The notes: generated from the letters alone by a model not told the origin. A stretch of DNA of 64,000 nucleotides from Sedimentibacter acidaminivorans (GCF_017873955.1 NZ_JAGGKS010000008.1:152476-216475), one strand, 5' to 3'. Counted from the stretch's first letter, positions 25,483 through 33,336 are shown. Numbers and translations are program-made.

Positions 25483-25890
25483 CTATTTATCAACCTTTTT
25501 TAATCTTCCAGAGCGTATATAATTATTTAGTTTCGCATCTGTTATTGGATATATTGTTTTTACCCACTTCTTATCCGTATTACTCAATCTTACTGCAACC
25601 AACACATTTTTTGATATTTCTTTTATAAAAACTATGCTATCACCTTTGGGATGTATTCCTACATAATCAGGCGATTCTATAATTTCGGGAGCAGCTTCAG
25701 TATGCAGCTTAAATTCATCATAGCAAGAATAATCTTTGCAATGTTTCTTAGTATAAGTAATTTTATCTTTACTAATTAATATTTTACTTTCTTGAGCTTC
25801 TATTCCTAAAAGTTCAATTATCGAAAGTTTTAATAACCCTAATTCATAAACGTTCTCAACTACATTGTCTATATCAAATTTTTCTGACAT
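25483..25890 (-). CDS. Putative PBECR-type (barnase/EndoU/ColE5/RelE-like) nuclease-fold protein
   Basis: 135 residues. The C-terminal 80 (EIIESPDYVGIHPKGDSIVF, then NVLVAVRLSNTDKKWVKTIYPITDAKLNNYI) match the pattern I associate with the phage barnase-EndoU-ColicinE5/D-RelE-like nuclease domains, a compact beta-sheet RNase-like fold found free or as domains of phage proteins. Catalytic residues cannot be confirmed by eye. In phages such proteins are thought to act on host RNA or to defend against competitors. It stands alone, leftward, between the late activator and the small RNA, with GAGGGT before the ATG. Confidence 0.55.
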   Translation of the reverse strand: MSEKFDIDNVVENVYELGLLKLSIIELLGIEAQESKILISKDKITYTKKHCKDYSCYDEFKLHTEAAPEIIESPDYVGIHPKGDSIVFIKEISKNVLVAVRLSNTDKKWVKTIYPITDAKLNNYIRSGRLKKVDK

Positions 25891-26022
25891 ACTAAACCCT
25901 CTTATATTTTATAAAAATATTATAACTTAATATATTTCATTTGACAAGTACATGCTATTAATAGATTCATTATACAATAAACCATAACATGACAAAACAT
26001 AATATCCAATCAATAACTAAAA

Positions 26023-26478
26023 TCAATTTGTTTCGTACACCTCCAATAGTTTTTTAATAGCCCTGTCATTAAATCTATCAATCTGTCTACCGCTATAATT
26101 TAACTTGCTACAAATCATCCAGGTCTTGTACTTTTTAAAATACTTTAGAATTACTACTTGTTTTTCAAGAGGTTCTAATAACTTTAATAAATCATCAATA
26201 TAGTTTTTCTTCTCGAAAGCTTTTTCAAGTCTATTTTCTAGCTTTGCCACCTCTTGACCATAAGTTACTAATATTTTTTCAACACTGTTGTAAACAGTGT
26301 CAGTTATTCCATTTCCTCCTGGCAAACCTGTTAGTTCTGGAACATTAATATCCCTTTGTGAATTTATAGCCTCACCTAAATTAATAATATTTTCATTAAT
26401 ACAATCAATTTCAAACTGAATATATGTATAGCTGTATAATAATCTCTTAAGTCTTTCTCTCTTTTCGTCCTTCTCCAT
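26023..26478 (-). CDS. RinA/ArpU-like late gene transcription activator (sigma region 4-like)
   Basis: 151 residues. The C-terminal helix-turn-helix, LLKLLEPLEKQVVILKYFKK then TWMICSKLNYSGRQIDRFND, is a sigma-70 region-4-like fold as in ArpU/RinA-type regulators (DUF1492-like). The N-terminal half is a long coiled coil. Such proteins are encoded at the end of the early region just before terminase genes and switch on late transcription. Position and fold agree. The target promoter is probably between here and the terminase genes. Confidence 0.75.
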   Translation of the reverse strand: MEKDEKRERLKRLLYSYTYIQFEIDCINENIINLGEAINSQRDINVPELTGLPGGNGITDTVYNSVEKILVTYGQEVAKLENRLEKAFEKKNYIDDLLKLLEPLEKQVVILKYFKKYKTWMICSKLNYSGRQIDRFNDRAIKKLLEVYETN

Positions 26479-26494
26479 AACTTCACCACACTCT

Positions 26495-26626
26495 CTATAA
26501 ATAGTCTATATATCCTGTCACTACTTTAACTTCACAACTAGTTAAATAATATTTATGCTTAGTTTTTACAACTTTATATCCACACAATTTTAAGCTTTCC
26601 GCTTCTAATTTACTCACTATCTGCAT
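26495..26626 (-). CDS. Small hypothetical phage protein (43 aa)
   Basis: MQIVSKLEAESLKLCGYKV... ending GYIDYL, with AACAGGAGGTAAGT placing a perfect ribosome site six bases before the ATG. It lies between SSB and the late activator, in the same direction. No family is recognised. The ribosome site and lack of other coding in the 160-base gap make it credible. Confidence 0.6.
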   Translation of the reverse strand: MQIVSKLEAESLKLCGYKVVKTKHKYYLTSCEVKVVTGYIDYL

Positions 26627-26638
26627 ACTTACCTCCTG

Positions 26639-27043
26639 TTAAAATGGTATCTCCTCATCATCACCAATAGGTGTAAATATATCATTATCAACATCACTAT
26701 CATTTTTCTTGCCTTCTAAAAACTCAACCCTATCAGCCGTTACCCCTGTTTTATATTGCTTTGCCCCATCTTTTTCATAACTACTAGTAGTAATTCTACC
26801 ATGAACAGCGCATTTGTTCCCCTTATTCAAATAGTTTGCACAATTCTCTGCAGATTTGCCAAAGACAGTTATATAAATAAAATTCGCAGTAGGTTTACCC
26901 TGGTTAACAGCTTCTTGCTTTTTATCTCCAAACAAATCCTTGTCCACTGCTAAAGTAAAATTTGTAACTGCCATGCCAGTAGTAGGGATAAACTTTAACT
27001 CAGGATCTCTTACTAATCTACCTATCAATACTACATGATTCAT
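26639..27043 (-). CDS. ssb: Single-stranded DNA-binding protein
   Basis: 134 residues from ATG 27043 (GAGGAGGGA upstream). The OB fold is recognised by MNHVVLIGRLVRDPELKFIP, FTLAVDKDLFGDK, ANFIYITVFGKSAENCANYL and KGNKCAVHGRITTSSY. The acidic tip ends IGDDEEIPF, the conserved tail that recruits RecO, PriA and polymerase accessory proteins. It protects ssDNA during phage replication. It overlaps the upstream hypothetical gene by 26 bases and belongs to the early replication cluster. Confidence 0.95.
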   Translation of the reverse strand: MNHVVLIGRLVRDPELKFIPTTGMAVTNFTLAVDKDLFGDKKQEAVNQGKPTANFIYITVFGKSAENCANYLNKGNKCAVHGRITTSSYEKDGAKQYKTGVTADRVEFLEGKKNDSDVDNDIFTPIGDDEEIPF

Positions 27044-27341
27044 TTTTTCCCTCCTCAATCAATGCCCTTAGTAGTAATAAATAATTTATGCTATCAGTAA
27101 TTTTTTCATTCCACATACCAATGCTATAGTCACCACCCCTGCACATATCATATACGGAAACAGTATGCTTACACATCATACCAGCAAGGGCTTGTACTGG
27201 TGTAATATCTTGAACACTTGCTGCCACTTTAAAATTATGCAACCTATCCTCAGTTGCATATTCCTTAGCTTTTACTACTAAAATATCAAGACTTCTATTT
27301 ACTTGTTCATCAATAATTTTCTTAAATTGCTCCTGTTTCAT
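27018..27341 (-). CDS. Conserved phage protein (DUF6378-like)
   Basis: 107 residues. Signature-like segments: VVKAKEYATEDRLHNFKVAA (about 22-41), MCKHTVSVYDMC (about 56-67) and WNEKITDSINYLLLLRALI (about 77-95). These resemble the phage family that includes MazG-like or DUF6378 proteins, with conserved Glu, His and Asp residues in helices. Biochemical role is not known. It is encoded between YopX-like and ssb genes with overlaps, in the replication operon. Confidence 0.6.
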   Translation of the reverse strand: MKQEQFKKIIDEQVNRSLDILVVKAKEYATEDRLHNFKVAASVQDITPVQALAGMMCKHTVSVYDMCRGGDYSIGMWNEKITDSINYLLLLRALIEEGKNESCSIDR

Positions 27342-27344
27342 TGT

Positions 27345-27803
27345 TTACACCACCAACAACTCTGAATTTTCGTATAAATTACCTACTACTACTGAAGAAG
27401 GTATCCAACAATAATCTCTATCAACGTCTACTAATTTTAAAAATGAAATATATCCGTCTGATAACTCGTTGCTTACTATAATATAAGAACCTGCCTCATA
27501 TTCTACTCTGCCTATAATTTCCTCATCTTCATAAGTAAACTTGATTATGTCTCCTTTGTAAATTTTATTTTCATTTTCTGTATCATCACAAACGCCTGTA
27601 TATTGACATACATTTGTAACGAGATAAAAATTACCATCAATTTTAGATATATTATCATTTTTATCTTCTTCCGTAGTACATTTATCTCTTTCTTTTGGCA
27701 TGTAATAAAATATTCCATTTTCACCATTAAATTTTATTATGCTTCCACCATATACCCATTTGCCATTATCAACTCTTTTTCCCCTAAACTTTATCTCGCT
27801 CAT
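27345..27803 (-). CDS. YopX family protein
   Basis: 152 residues starting MSEIKFRGKRVDNGKWVYGG, the hallmark opening of YopX, followed by CQYTGVCDDTENENKIYKGD (typically QYTGLKDKNGKEIYEGDI) at about 66-85 and a C-terminal VVGNLYENSELL. The family is common in Firmicute phages and prophages and has no established function. The ATG overlaps the stop of a 22-codon ORF by four bases. Confidence 0.9.
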   Translation of the reverse strand: MSEIKFRGKRVDNGKWVYGGSIIKFNGENGIFYYMPKERDKCTTEEDKNDNISKIDGNFYLVTNVCQYTGVCDDTENENKIYKGDIIKFTYEDEEIIGRVEYEAGSYIIVSNELSDGYISFLKLVDVDRDYCWIPSSVVVGNLYENSELLVV

Positions 27804-27868
27804 CTTCTATTCCTCACTACCTCGCTTTTTCTAAATGTTTTTAATAATTCTTCTTTACTCAATCGCAT
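27800..27868 (-). CDS. Possible 22-residue leader/overlap peptide
   Basis: MRLSKEELLKTFRKSEVVRNRR, starting inside the end of the methyltransferase gene and ending in an ATGA overlap with the YopX gene. GGTGTGAATG gives a weak ribosome site. It may be a coupling peptide rather than a functional protein. Confidence 0.35.
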   Translation of the reverse strand: MRLSKEELLKTFRKSEVVRNRR

Positions 27869-28331
27869 TCACACCTTTCATAAATACTAACCAATGCGTT
27901 TTACTTCGTCTATTTCCAAAAAGCGGTTTGTATTCAATAACTTTTAGCACTTGTGATAATTTTATCTGTTCTTCATTCCATTTAAATATTAACACTCCAC
28001 AATCGTCAAGAACTCTCATACATTCATTAAAACCTTGCTTAATATCTGCTTGCCATGTATTATTGTTAAGCTTTCCGTATTTTTTGGCTATCCACGAATT
28101 TTGCCCTGCTTGTACCAAATGAGGAGGGTCAAAAATGACAAGTTTAAATGTATTATTTGGGTATGACATATTTCTAAAATCACCTATTACATCAGGCTTA
28201 ATAATCAATTTTCGACCGTCGCATAAAGTTTCTTCCAGTTGCCTGTTATCCATGAAAACAACATTTTTATTATTCTTGTCAAACCAAAACATTTTACTAC
28301 CACAGCAAGCATCTAAAATTAATTTATTCAT
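27855..28331 (-). CDS. Phage SAM-dependent DNA methyltransferase
   Basis: 158 residues. DACCGSKMFWFDKN (about 7-20) resembles motif I of class I methyltransferases, and FKLVIFDPPHLVQAG (about 61-75) carries DPPH, the catalytic motif IV of amino-methylating DNA methylases. C-terminal FGNRRSKTHWLVFMKG is typical of this small phage family. It probably methylates adenine or cytosine amino groups of phage DNA, protecting it from restriction; the target site is unknown. It lies inside the early operon. Confidence 0.8.
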   Translation of the reverse strand: MNKLILDACCGSKMFWFDKNNKNVVFMDNRQLEETLCDGRKLIIKPDVIGDFRNMSYPNNTFKLVIFDPPHLVQAGQNSWIAKKYGKLNNNTWQADIKQGFNECMRVLDDCGVLIFKWNEEQIKLSQVLKVIEYKPLFGNRRSKTHWLVFMKGVNAIE

Positions 28332-28337
28332 GATTTG

Positions 28338-28511
28338 CTACCTCACTTTCCTAATCCTAAAAGCCAAACTACCATCAAAACCATATCCGTCCATAAACTC
28401 ACGATGCTTTTTATTAACTTCTTCCTGTGCTCTTTTTGCCTTTAAATACTTTGCACAACTATCATGACATGACAGTTTACGGTCTTTGCAGTTCAAGCAA
28501 GTATCAATCAT
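28338..28511 (-). CDS. Small Cys-rich phage protein (57 aa)
   Basis: MIDTCLNCKDRKLSCHDSCAKYLKAKRAQEE... (quoted in part), ATG 28511 preceded by GGAGGT. Four cysteines (CLNC, then CHDSC) could bind zinc. A charged helix and a GYGFDGSLAFRIRK end follow. Proteins like this are common in Firmicute phages and are of unknown role. The frame is fully open, and it fills a 180-base gap between helicase and methylase. Confidence 0.7.
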   Translation of the reverse strand: MIDTCLNCKDRKLSCHDSCAKYLKAKRAQEEVNKKHREFMDGYGFDGSLAFRIRKVR

Positions 28512-28528
28512 ATACCATCAACCTCCAA

Positions 28529-29839
28529 TCAATAATCGACAGAATACCTTTTGCTCACTGTCTTTGGCTTGTATTCAGTTTTTAGCTCCTCATACCTCAT
28601 ATGCTCACCATCAAAACGAAACTCAACAGTACCATTATTTCCACGCCTGTTTTTAGGAATATAAACACCAATATTGCCCTCGTCAACATCCGTCTTCCAA
28701 ATCATAATAACCTTGTTAGCATTTTGTTCTATCTCTCCAGAGTCCCTCAAATCTGTCAAACTTGGCTTTTCAGTTTCTCTAGCAGATCTATTCAATTGAG
28801 ATAAAAGCAATATGGGAACATCAAGCTCCATGGCCAACATTTTTAAATCCCTAGTTATATCACCAACCTCAAGGTTCTTATTGCCATACTTCTTGTTCGT
28901 CCTAATTAGCTGCAAGTAATCCACAATTACAAGAGATAAATCACTAAACTTTAAACAAATATTTTTAATCATCAAAGGAGTAACAAAGGGATTATCAAAA
29001 ATATGCAACGGCAATCTTGAAAGATGATTACCATAACTCAATATACTCTGCCAATGTTTATCCTTTGCCTCTTCAGTAACACCTTTAAATTTATTTATAA
29101 GCAAATTCATTGAAATACCAGTACCAGATGCCATCATTCTTTCTACCAATTCATCACTTTTCATCTCTTGAGAAAAAGCAATAACCCTTTTTTTATTCCT
29201 GGCAGCATTAAGACCAATATTCAAAGAAAAAGCACTTTTACCACATCCAGGACGAGCAGCTAATACAATTAATTCGCCACCTCTCATTCCCATTAAATTT
29301 CTATCAAGCTTATAAAAACCAGTATCAACCTTACTTCCATCTTGTTCATTACCAAGACTATTTATGTAATTCAAAACAGCTTCATCCATGCTATACAAAG
29401 AGCTATCGGACTTACCCTTATTGACATCATTCAACTTTACAATTGCTTCAGTAACCATATCATCAGAATCTGCAGAACTATTTAAAATTTCAGCAGCAAT
29501 AGCTTTGATTTTTCTTTTCTTTGATAGCTCCACAACAAGTTCAGCATAACGCTTTATAGTTTCCTTAGTCTGAATATTATTAGAACACTTAACACATAAT
29601 TCCATTGCGCTACTCTGCTCTAACCCAATGCTCTTCAAAAACTCAACCGCTGTAACAACTTCAAATATTTCATTGCTAAAGTAACGACTAATAGCGTGTT
29701 CATAAACTTGACCAAGCAATCTATATGAAAAATCTTCAACCTTCAAAACATCAGTTAGCTCACTAACAATTTTATGGTCCATAATAATTGACCCTATTAT
29801 GCTATACTCAGCCTGTACATTACTATCAACCTGGTTCAT
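28529..29839 (-). CDS. Replicative DNA helicase (DnaB-like)
   Basis: 436 residues. N-terminal DnaB domain starts MNQVDSNVQAEYSIIGSII. RecA-like helicase core: Walker A AARPGCGKSAF (about 192-202), Walker B LVIVDYLQLI (about 303-312), DLKMLAMELDVPILLLSQLN and the arginine finger region EKPSLTDLRDSGEIEQ. It unwinds DNA 5' to 3' at the phage fork. It overlaps the initiator gene by an ATGA junction, as lambda O-P or DnaD-DnaC pairs do, so the two likely act at the iterons in the initiator gene. Confidence 0.95.
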   Translation of the reverse strand: MNQVDSNVQAEYSIIGSIIMDHKIVSELTDVLKVEDFSYRLLGQVYEHAISRYFSNEIFEVVTAVEFLKSIGLEQSSAMELCVKCSNNIQTKETIKRYAELVVELSKKRKIKAIAAEILNSSADSDDMVTEAIVKLNDVNKGKSDSSLYSMDEAVLNYINSLGNEQDGSKVDTGFYKLDRNLMGMRGGELIVLAARPGCGKSAFSLNIGLNAARNKKRVIAFSQEMKSDELVERMMASGTGISMNLLINKFKGVTEEAKDKHWQSILSYGNHLSRLPLHIFDNPFVTPLMIKNICLKFSDLSLVIVDYLQLIRTNKKYGNKNLEVGDITRDLKMLAMELDVPILLLSQLNRSARETEKPSLTDLRDSGEIEQNANKVIMIWKTDVDEGNIGVYIPKNRRGNNGTVEFRFDGEHMRYEELKTEYKPKTVSKRYSVDY

Positions 29840-30570
29840 TTTTTACACACCCCCTGCATCTTTGCTAAAAGCTGCAAATATTGTTTTCTAAATTTATCAG
29901 CAGATAAAATATTCTTACTCCAAAATGTGTCCATTTGACTAAACTCCAACACTACTTTGACATCATAAGGGTCAATCTCATCAATTCTAAACATCAGGTC
30001 AAAAGTATAAGACCATTTCTGTAAAGTATTTTCATCTTTTGGCTTTGCACCCTTTATATTCTCACAAATCATATTTGACAAATAAGATGCACACTTATAT
30101 TGCTTAGATTCATGATCAAATACAATTTTCTTTTTGTCATTCTTCTTACTCAAACTCTCCTCGTTCCGAACCTGGTTTTTAGGTTCGAACAAGATATTAA
30201 TAATACTTGTATTATTATCCTCCATCTTTTTATGGATACCCCCTCCATTATTTAATGGATACCCCTCCACTTTTTTATGGATACCCCCAACTATTCCAAT
30301 ATAGATTTTCCGTTGAGTTACCAAACCTTTATTATCATTTATAAAATCTACTACCACATAACCCTTATCTTTGAGGTTATTTATCCAAACACTAACTGTT
30401 TTTTTATTAACTTTATACAGCTTTGCAAAATAATCATTACTTGCAAAACAAAATCCACCCTTATCAGCCAATGCAGAAATTTCACCATACAAAAGCTTTT
30501 CATTAGGTTTTAATTCCTCATCATACCTAACAGTAGCAGGTATAATAGAAAAATAATTCGGTCTTTCCAT
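29836..30570 (-). CDS. Phage replication initiator (HTH, DnaD/O-like)
   Basis: 244 residues. N-terminal winged helix: FSIIPATVRYDEELKPNEKL, then LLYGEISALADKGGFCFASN and YFAKLYKVNKKTVSVWINNL (about 45-75), as in phage replisome organiser and O-type initiators. The middle (about 90-115) is an insertion with GGIHKK repeats encoded by three 22-base DNA repeats. The C-terminal region (KWSYTFDLMFRIDE and following) probably binds the DnaB helicase encoded next. In lambda, the O gene likewise contains the origin. Confidence 0.85.
   Translation of the reverse strand: MERPNYFSIIPATVRYDEELKPNEKLLYGEISALADKGGFCFASNDYFAKLYKVNKKTVSVWINNLKDKGYVVVDFINDNKGLVTQRKIYIGIVGGIHKKVEGYPLNNGGGIHKKMEDNNTSIINILFEPKNQVRNEESLSKKNDKKKIVFDHESKQYKCASYLSNMICENIKGAKPKDENTLQKWSYTFDLMFRIDEIDPYDVKVVLEFSQMDTFWSKNILSADKFRKQYLQLLAKMQGVCKK
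30221..30288. repeat. Three iteron-like repeats inside the initiator gene (putative phage origin)
   Basis: Three 22-23-base units start at 30221, 30244 and 30266, each of the form TCCA(n)8TATGG/AATGG-ATACCCC and each containing an internal inverted repeat CCA...TGG. The region to the left, 30190-30220, is very AT-rich (AAGATATTAATAATACTTG), suiting DNA unwinding. This is the layout of a lambda-type origin within its initiator gene. Confidence 0.7.
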
Positions 30571-30635
30571 AGTTCACCAACCTTCACAAACATATTTATT
30601 CATAAATATTCAATTTTCAAGGTACAACAATTTAA

Positions 30636-30686
30636 GGTAGGTGATTTTATACATTTTTAAAAATGTTTTTGTATAAAATCACTACC
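30636..30686. repeat. Long inverted repeat upstream of the initiator gene
   Basis: GGTAGGTGATTTTATAC (30636-30652) pairs with GTATAAAATCACTACC (30671-30686), about 16 bp with one bulged G; loop 18 bases. It lies between the DUF2303-like gene and the initiator gene. There is no T tract, so a role as an operator, RNase processing site or origin-associated element is more likely than termination. Confidence 0.55.
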
Positions 30687-30713
30687 TGATTTATGAAAAT
30701 TTACATATAATTA

Positions 30714-31421
30714 TTAAGCAAATACCTCTATATCCAACCCAAGGTCATCAAGCATCTCAATGATATAAAGTTTTAAATATTTCATGGTCTGTATCTTCCA
30801 TGCACCACCATCTGCCTCCCAAAGAGAACAATATCCACCCTCTTTGAGCCTAAATACAAACTTACTCTCAACCGGTTCAATCTCTGTAAATGTCCTATAA
30901 GGTTTAAGAGTAACAGGATTTGGAACAGCTACATCAACCAACCCTTTAGTAGATTGTTTAATAGTAATCTCTTGAGATACGCCATTGTCACCTATAGTTC
31001 TTACCGCATTATCAGTCATATTACCTATGTGTGATAGTATTAAACCTAAATCACAATTTGACTTAAATCCAGATTGCAGCATTATGTTAAATGACTCTCT
31101 ATCAATAAAGCTATTAAATTTCAAGCTTATTTTATCTGGCTGACAAACCGCATATATTTCTCTTATATTATTTTCATCAAGAGAAGACACCAACTCAATC
31201 CTGTCATAGTCCTTGATATGTATAAAAAAATTACTTTTATCTATATAATCTAACTTAGATGCAATATAATCCATCAACCCAGTAATACTTTTAAACTCTA
31301 AAGCATCAGGCTCATTATAATCATACCTTTTTAAATTTCTATCACTAAATACCTTTCCATCAATCTCTACTAACTCTGGCTTTGACATACCAACTATGTA
31401 CTGCGCTAATTCTTTTAACAT
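30714..31421 (-). CDS. Phage protein, DUF2303-like
   Basis: 235 residues. The C-terminal pattern PVTLKPYRTFTEIEPVESKF (about 168-187), then YCSLWEADGGAWKIQTMKYL, is that of DUF2303 family proteins from temperate phages (FEADGGxWK motif). No enzymatic motif. It lies in the replication/early region and is the largest unknown early gene. Homologues are commonly near recombination or replication genes, so a DNA metabolism role is plausible. Confidence 0.65.
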   Translation of the reverse strand: MLKELAQYIVGMSKPELVEIDGKVFSDRNLKRYDYNEPDALEFKSITGLMDYIASKLDYIDKSNFFIHIKDYDRIELVSSLDENNIREIYAVCQPDKISLKFNSFIDRESFNIMLQSGFKSNCDLGLILSHIGNMTDNAVRTIGDNGVSQEITIKQSTKGLVDVAVPNPVTLKPYRTFTEIEPVESKFVFRLKEGGYCSLWEADGGAWKIQTMKYLKLYIIEMLDDLGLDIEVFA

Positions 31422-31451
31422 TTTAATCCTCCATATAGTTTTATTTGATTA

Positions 31452-31778
31452 TTATCTGATATTTAAAACCTTGTCCCCTCCTGACTTAGAAAACATGCTC
31501 TGCTGCTTAACTTCATTGAGATACAATTGCCCCTCATTATCCTTACTAACTAAAACTTGAGTTTCAACACCCATTTCAGTAGCAAGAGTTGTCTTAGTTT
31601 GAATCTTAGTAACAACAAAATCTCTGTTCTCATTAGGTTTAAAGCTAAGAGTTAATGTTATCTTTCTTTCCTTCTTTGGATCAGTGTTCTTGTCAACAAT
31701 ATTTTGAGTAATTTTATCTAGTTCCCTGTTTAATTTCTCAACGATAGCACCATCAGCCAATCTCATGATATCTGCCAT
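31452..31778 (-). CDS. Conserved phage protein (replication terminator-like annotation group)
   Basis: 108 residues. MADIMRLADGAIVEKLNREL, then RKITLTLSFKPNENRDFVVT and LVSKDNEGQLYLNEVKQQSM form a beta-rich domain seen in many clostridial and listerial phages, where it is often labelled replication terminator protein without evidence. It lies next to the DUF2303-like gene. The real activity is unknown. Confidence 0.6.
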   Translation of the reverse strand: MADIMRLADGAIVEKLNRELDKITQNIVDKNTDPKKERKITLTLSFKPNENRDFVVTKIQTKTTLATEMGVETQVLVSKDNEGQLYLNEVKQQSMFSKSGGDKVLNIR

Positions 31779-31840
31779 TTACTTCACCTCCTAATATTTA
31801 ATTATTTAATATATTTTTATTTGAAAAATTAATATTAAAG

Positions 31841-31915
31841 TTGAAAACAATCACAAATTATGATAGAATAAATTTGGTTAGTGAGTCGCATTTATGCGGC
31901 TTTCTTTTTTTATTC
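31841..31915 (+). other. Possible short plus-strand transcript antisense to an XRE gene end
   Basis: On the plus strand TTGAAA (31841-31846), a 17-base spacer and TAGAAT (31864-31869) are followed by a hairpin GTCGCA-TTTA-TGCGGC (31885-31900) with TTTCTTTTTTT. It would give a transcript of about 40 nt, antisense to the last codons of the XRE gene at 31878. It may simply be a terminator protecting the early operon. Confidence 0.35.
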
Positions 31916-32360
31916 TTATCCTTGCATCGTGCCATAAAATTATTGATGTCAACTTATTATTAACAATCCTCATATCCTCTATATGGTCCTCTAAGATATC
32001 CTCTTCAACATCATCTATCATGCCATCAGACATAATTTGTTTAATACCATCAACTATAGGTGATAACTTGTCTTTAGCAAGAATGCCCTGAAAAACCATA
32101 TCAACCTCAGTCTTGGGTACTACTACATCAGGCAAATACTTACCCAAAACACTATTATTTTTTAAGTGCCACCAGGCTAACATAGGAGACTTGTATAACT
32201 CAGACATCTTGTCCACAATATCATCAGGAACACGAGCCTTGTTATTTTCATAATCACTCAAAGACCTACAACTAACATTCAACCATGCAGCAGCGTCCTC
32301 TTGCTTAATACCTGCACTTTCCCTACACGTCTTGTAATAACATATGCAAACCTTACTCAT
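31878..32360 (-). CDS. XRE-family helix-turn-helix regulator
   Basis: 160 residues. N-terminal HTH: CRESAGIKQEDAAAWLNVSC, then RSLSDYENNKARVPDDIVDK (about 12-50), the classic XRE pattern ending Y-E-N-x-x-x-x-P. The C-terminal acidic half (DVEEDILEDHIEDMRI) probably dimerises. It sits in the leftward early region downstream of the repressor-operator zone and probably modulates early or late expression. Confidence 0.8.
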   Translation of the reverse strand: MSKVCICYYKTCRESAGIKQEDAAAWLNVSCRSLSDYENNKARVPDDIVDKMSELYKSPMLAWWHLKNNSVLGKYLPDVVVPKTEVDMVFQGILAKDKLSPIVDGIKQIMSDGMIDDVEEDILEDHIEDMRIVNNKLTSIILWHDARIRIKKESRINATH

Positions 32361-32401
32361 TCAAAATTCATTCCTTTCATGATAAAATACAAATATAAAC
32401 A

Positions 32402-32734
32402 TCACTTCTTAATAAAATTCAATTCCCTATTATGACCTCTCGTCCCACAAATAAAACTTCTCTCAATCTTAGGTACGGGCTTTGTGATAACCTTAGCGCC
32501 ACACTTGCTACATTTAGTATCCACAATACGATCCAAAGCCCATGCACTAAATCCACAATTATAACAGGTATATTCTCTCAACTTCTTTTTAGCTCCCTTC
32601 TTTAGTTTTCTCCTACTCCTATTCTTCCTAACATACTCACTCCAATGGCCAACAAATATGAAACCTGCAAAAGTTATTAAAGATGCCTGGACAATTATAG
32701 TTAAAAACTCAGAGTACTTTATCATTAGTTCCAT
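32402..32734 (-). CDS. Membrane-anchored zinc-ribbon protein
   Basis: 110 residues from ATG 32734, which has AAAGGGGC upstream. One hydrophobic segment (about residues 8-28, FLTIIVQASLITFAGFIFVG) precedes a basic linker (RKNRSRRKLKKGAKKKLR) and a zinc ribbon CYNCG...CSKCG (spaced about 19 residues). The cytoplasmic ribbon should bind zinc. No known role. Small single-pass phage membrane proteins in the early region often act in superinfection exclusion, but this is speculative. Confidence 0.65.
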   Translation of the reverse strand: MELMIKYSEFLTIIVQASLITFAGFIFVGHWSEYVRKNRSRRKLKKGAKKKLREYTCYNCGFSAWALDRIVDTKCSKCGAKVITKPVPKIERSFICGTRGHNRELNFIKK

Positions 32735-32824
32735 AAAATGCCCCTTTCTATTACAAGCTTTCCTCAATCAAATTCTCAAGATATTCAATCATCTCATTTA
32801 GATCATCAACAGCTTCATCACTAT

Positions 32825-33004
32825 TCAAATTTGTTTGTTTTTAAAATCAACCTCTTTTTCCTTATCCCACTCACCTAAAAAGCATTGAAGCTTAACCTGA
32901 TTAACATGAGGATAAGTGTATAAAAAGCAATCATGTCCCAAATCCTTTGCATCCATACACAAGTCAACTATCTTATGTACCTTTTTTCTCAATCTAACGT
33001 TCAT
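32825..33004 (-). CDS. Small hypothetical early protein, probably frameshifted
   Basis: 59 residues (MNVRLRKKVHKIVDLCMDAK at the start) from ATG 33004, which overlaps the upstream stop as ATGA and has AGGAGGTAATGT before it. It stops at 32825. One extra A in the AAAAA run (plus-strand T run 32838-32842) would extend it by an acidic helix NSDEAVDDLNEMIEYLENLI to a stop at 32751, 17 bases before the next gene. The extended form looks natural. The family is not recognised. Confidence 0.6.
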   Translation of the reverse strand: MNVRLRKKVHKIVDLCMDAKDLGHDCFLYTYPHVNQVKLQCFLGEWDKEKEVDFKNKQI

Positions 33005-33213
33005 ACATTACCTCCGCTTAATTCTTGATTATTTTTAGGTTTATATTTACCAGCAGCAATAGCATTTGCTGCAATAACTTCCATTCTTTTAATTGCCCTA
33101 GCTTTATCCTCTGGTGTCTTATCCCTGCAATCATCATCACAAATCATTATGTGAGTATTACCAACTTTAAAATCTTCAACTATATTTCCTATAGGAATTT
33201 GAGCCTTAATCAT
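33001..33213 (-). CDS. Small hypothetical early protein
   Basis: 70 residues, MIKAQIPIGNIVEDFKVGNT at the start, with GGAGGTGCG before the ATG. CDDDCRDKTPEDKARAIKRM suggests a helix with a preceding acidic, Cys-containing turn. No family recognised. It is coupled to the next small gene by a 4-base overlap. Early leftward operon. Confidence 0.6.
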   Translation of the reverse strand: MIKAQIPIGNIVEDFKVGNTHIMICDDDCRDKTPEDKARAIKRMEVIAANAIAAGKYKPKNNQELSGGNV

Positions 33214-33336
33214 TTACGCACCTCCGAACCTTTTAAAATATAATATGTTTAATGCCTTGTACTTGTTTTTACTAATTTACTTTTACTTCCTTTCAATTTA
33301 TGATGTTCAAACACCATATATGAGTGGGGATTTTAT

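Noticed and set aside
30221..30288. CRISPR array
   Set aside because: Only three 22-23-base contiguous units without spacers, inside a coding region, so they are iterons or a coding repeat.
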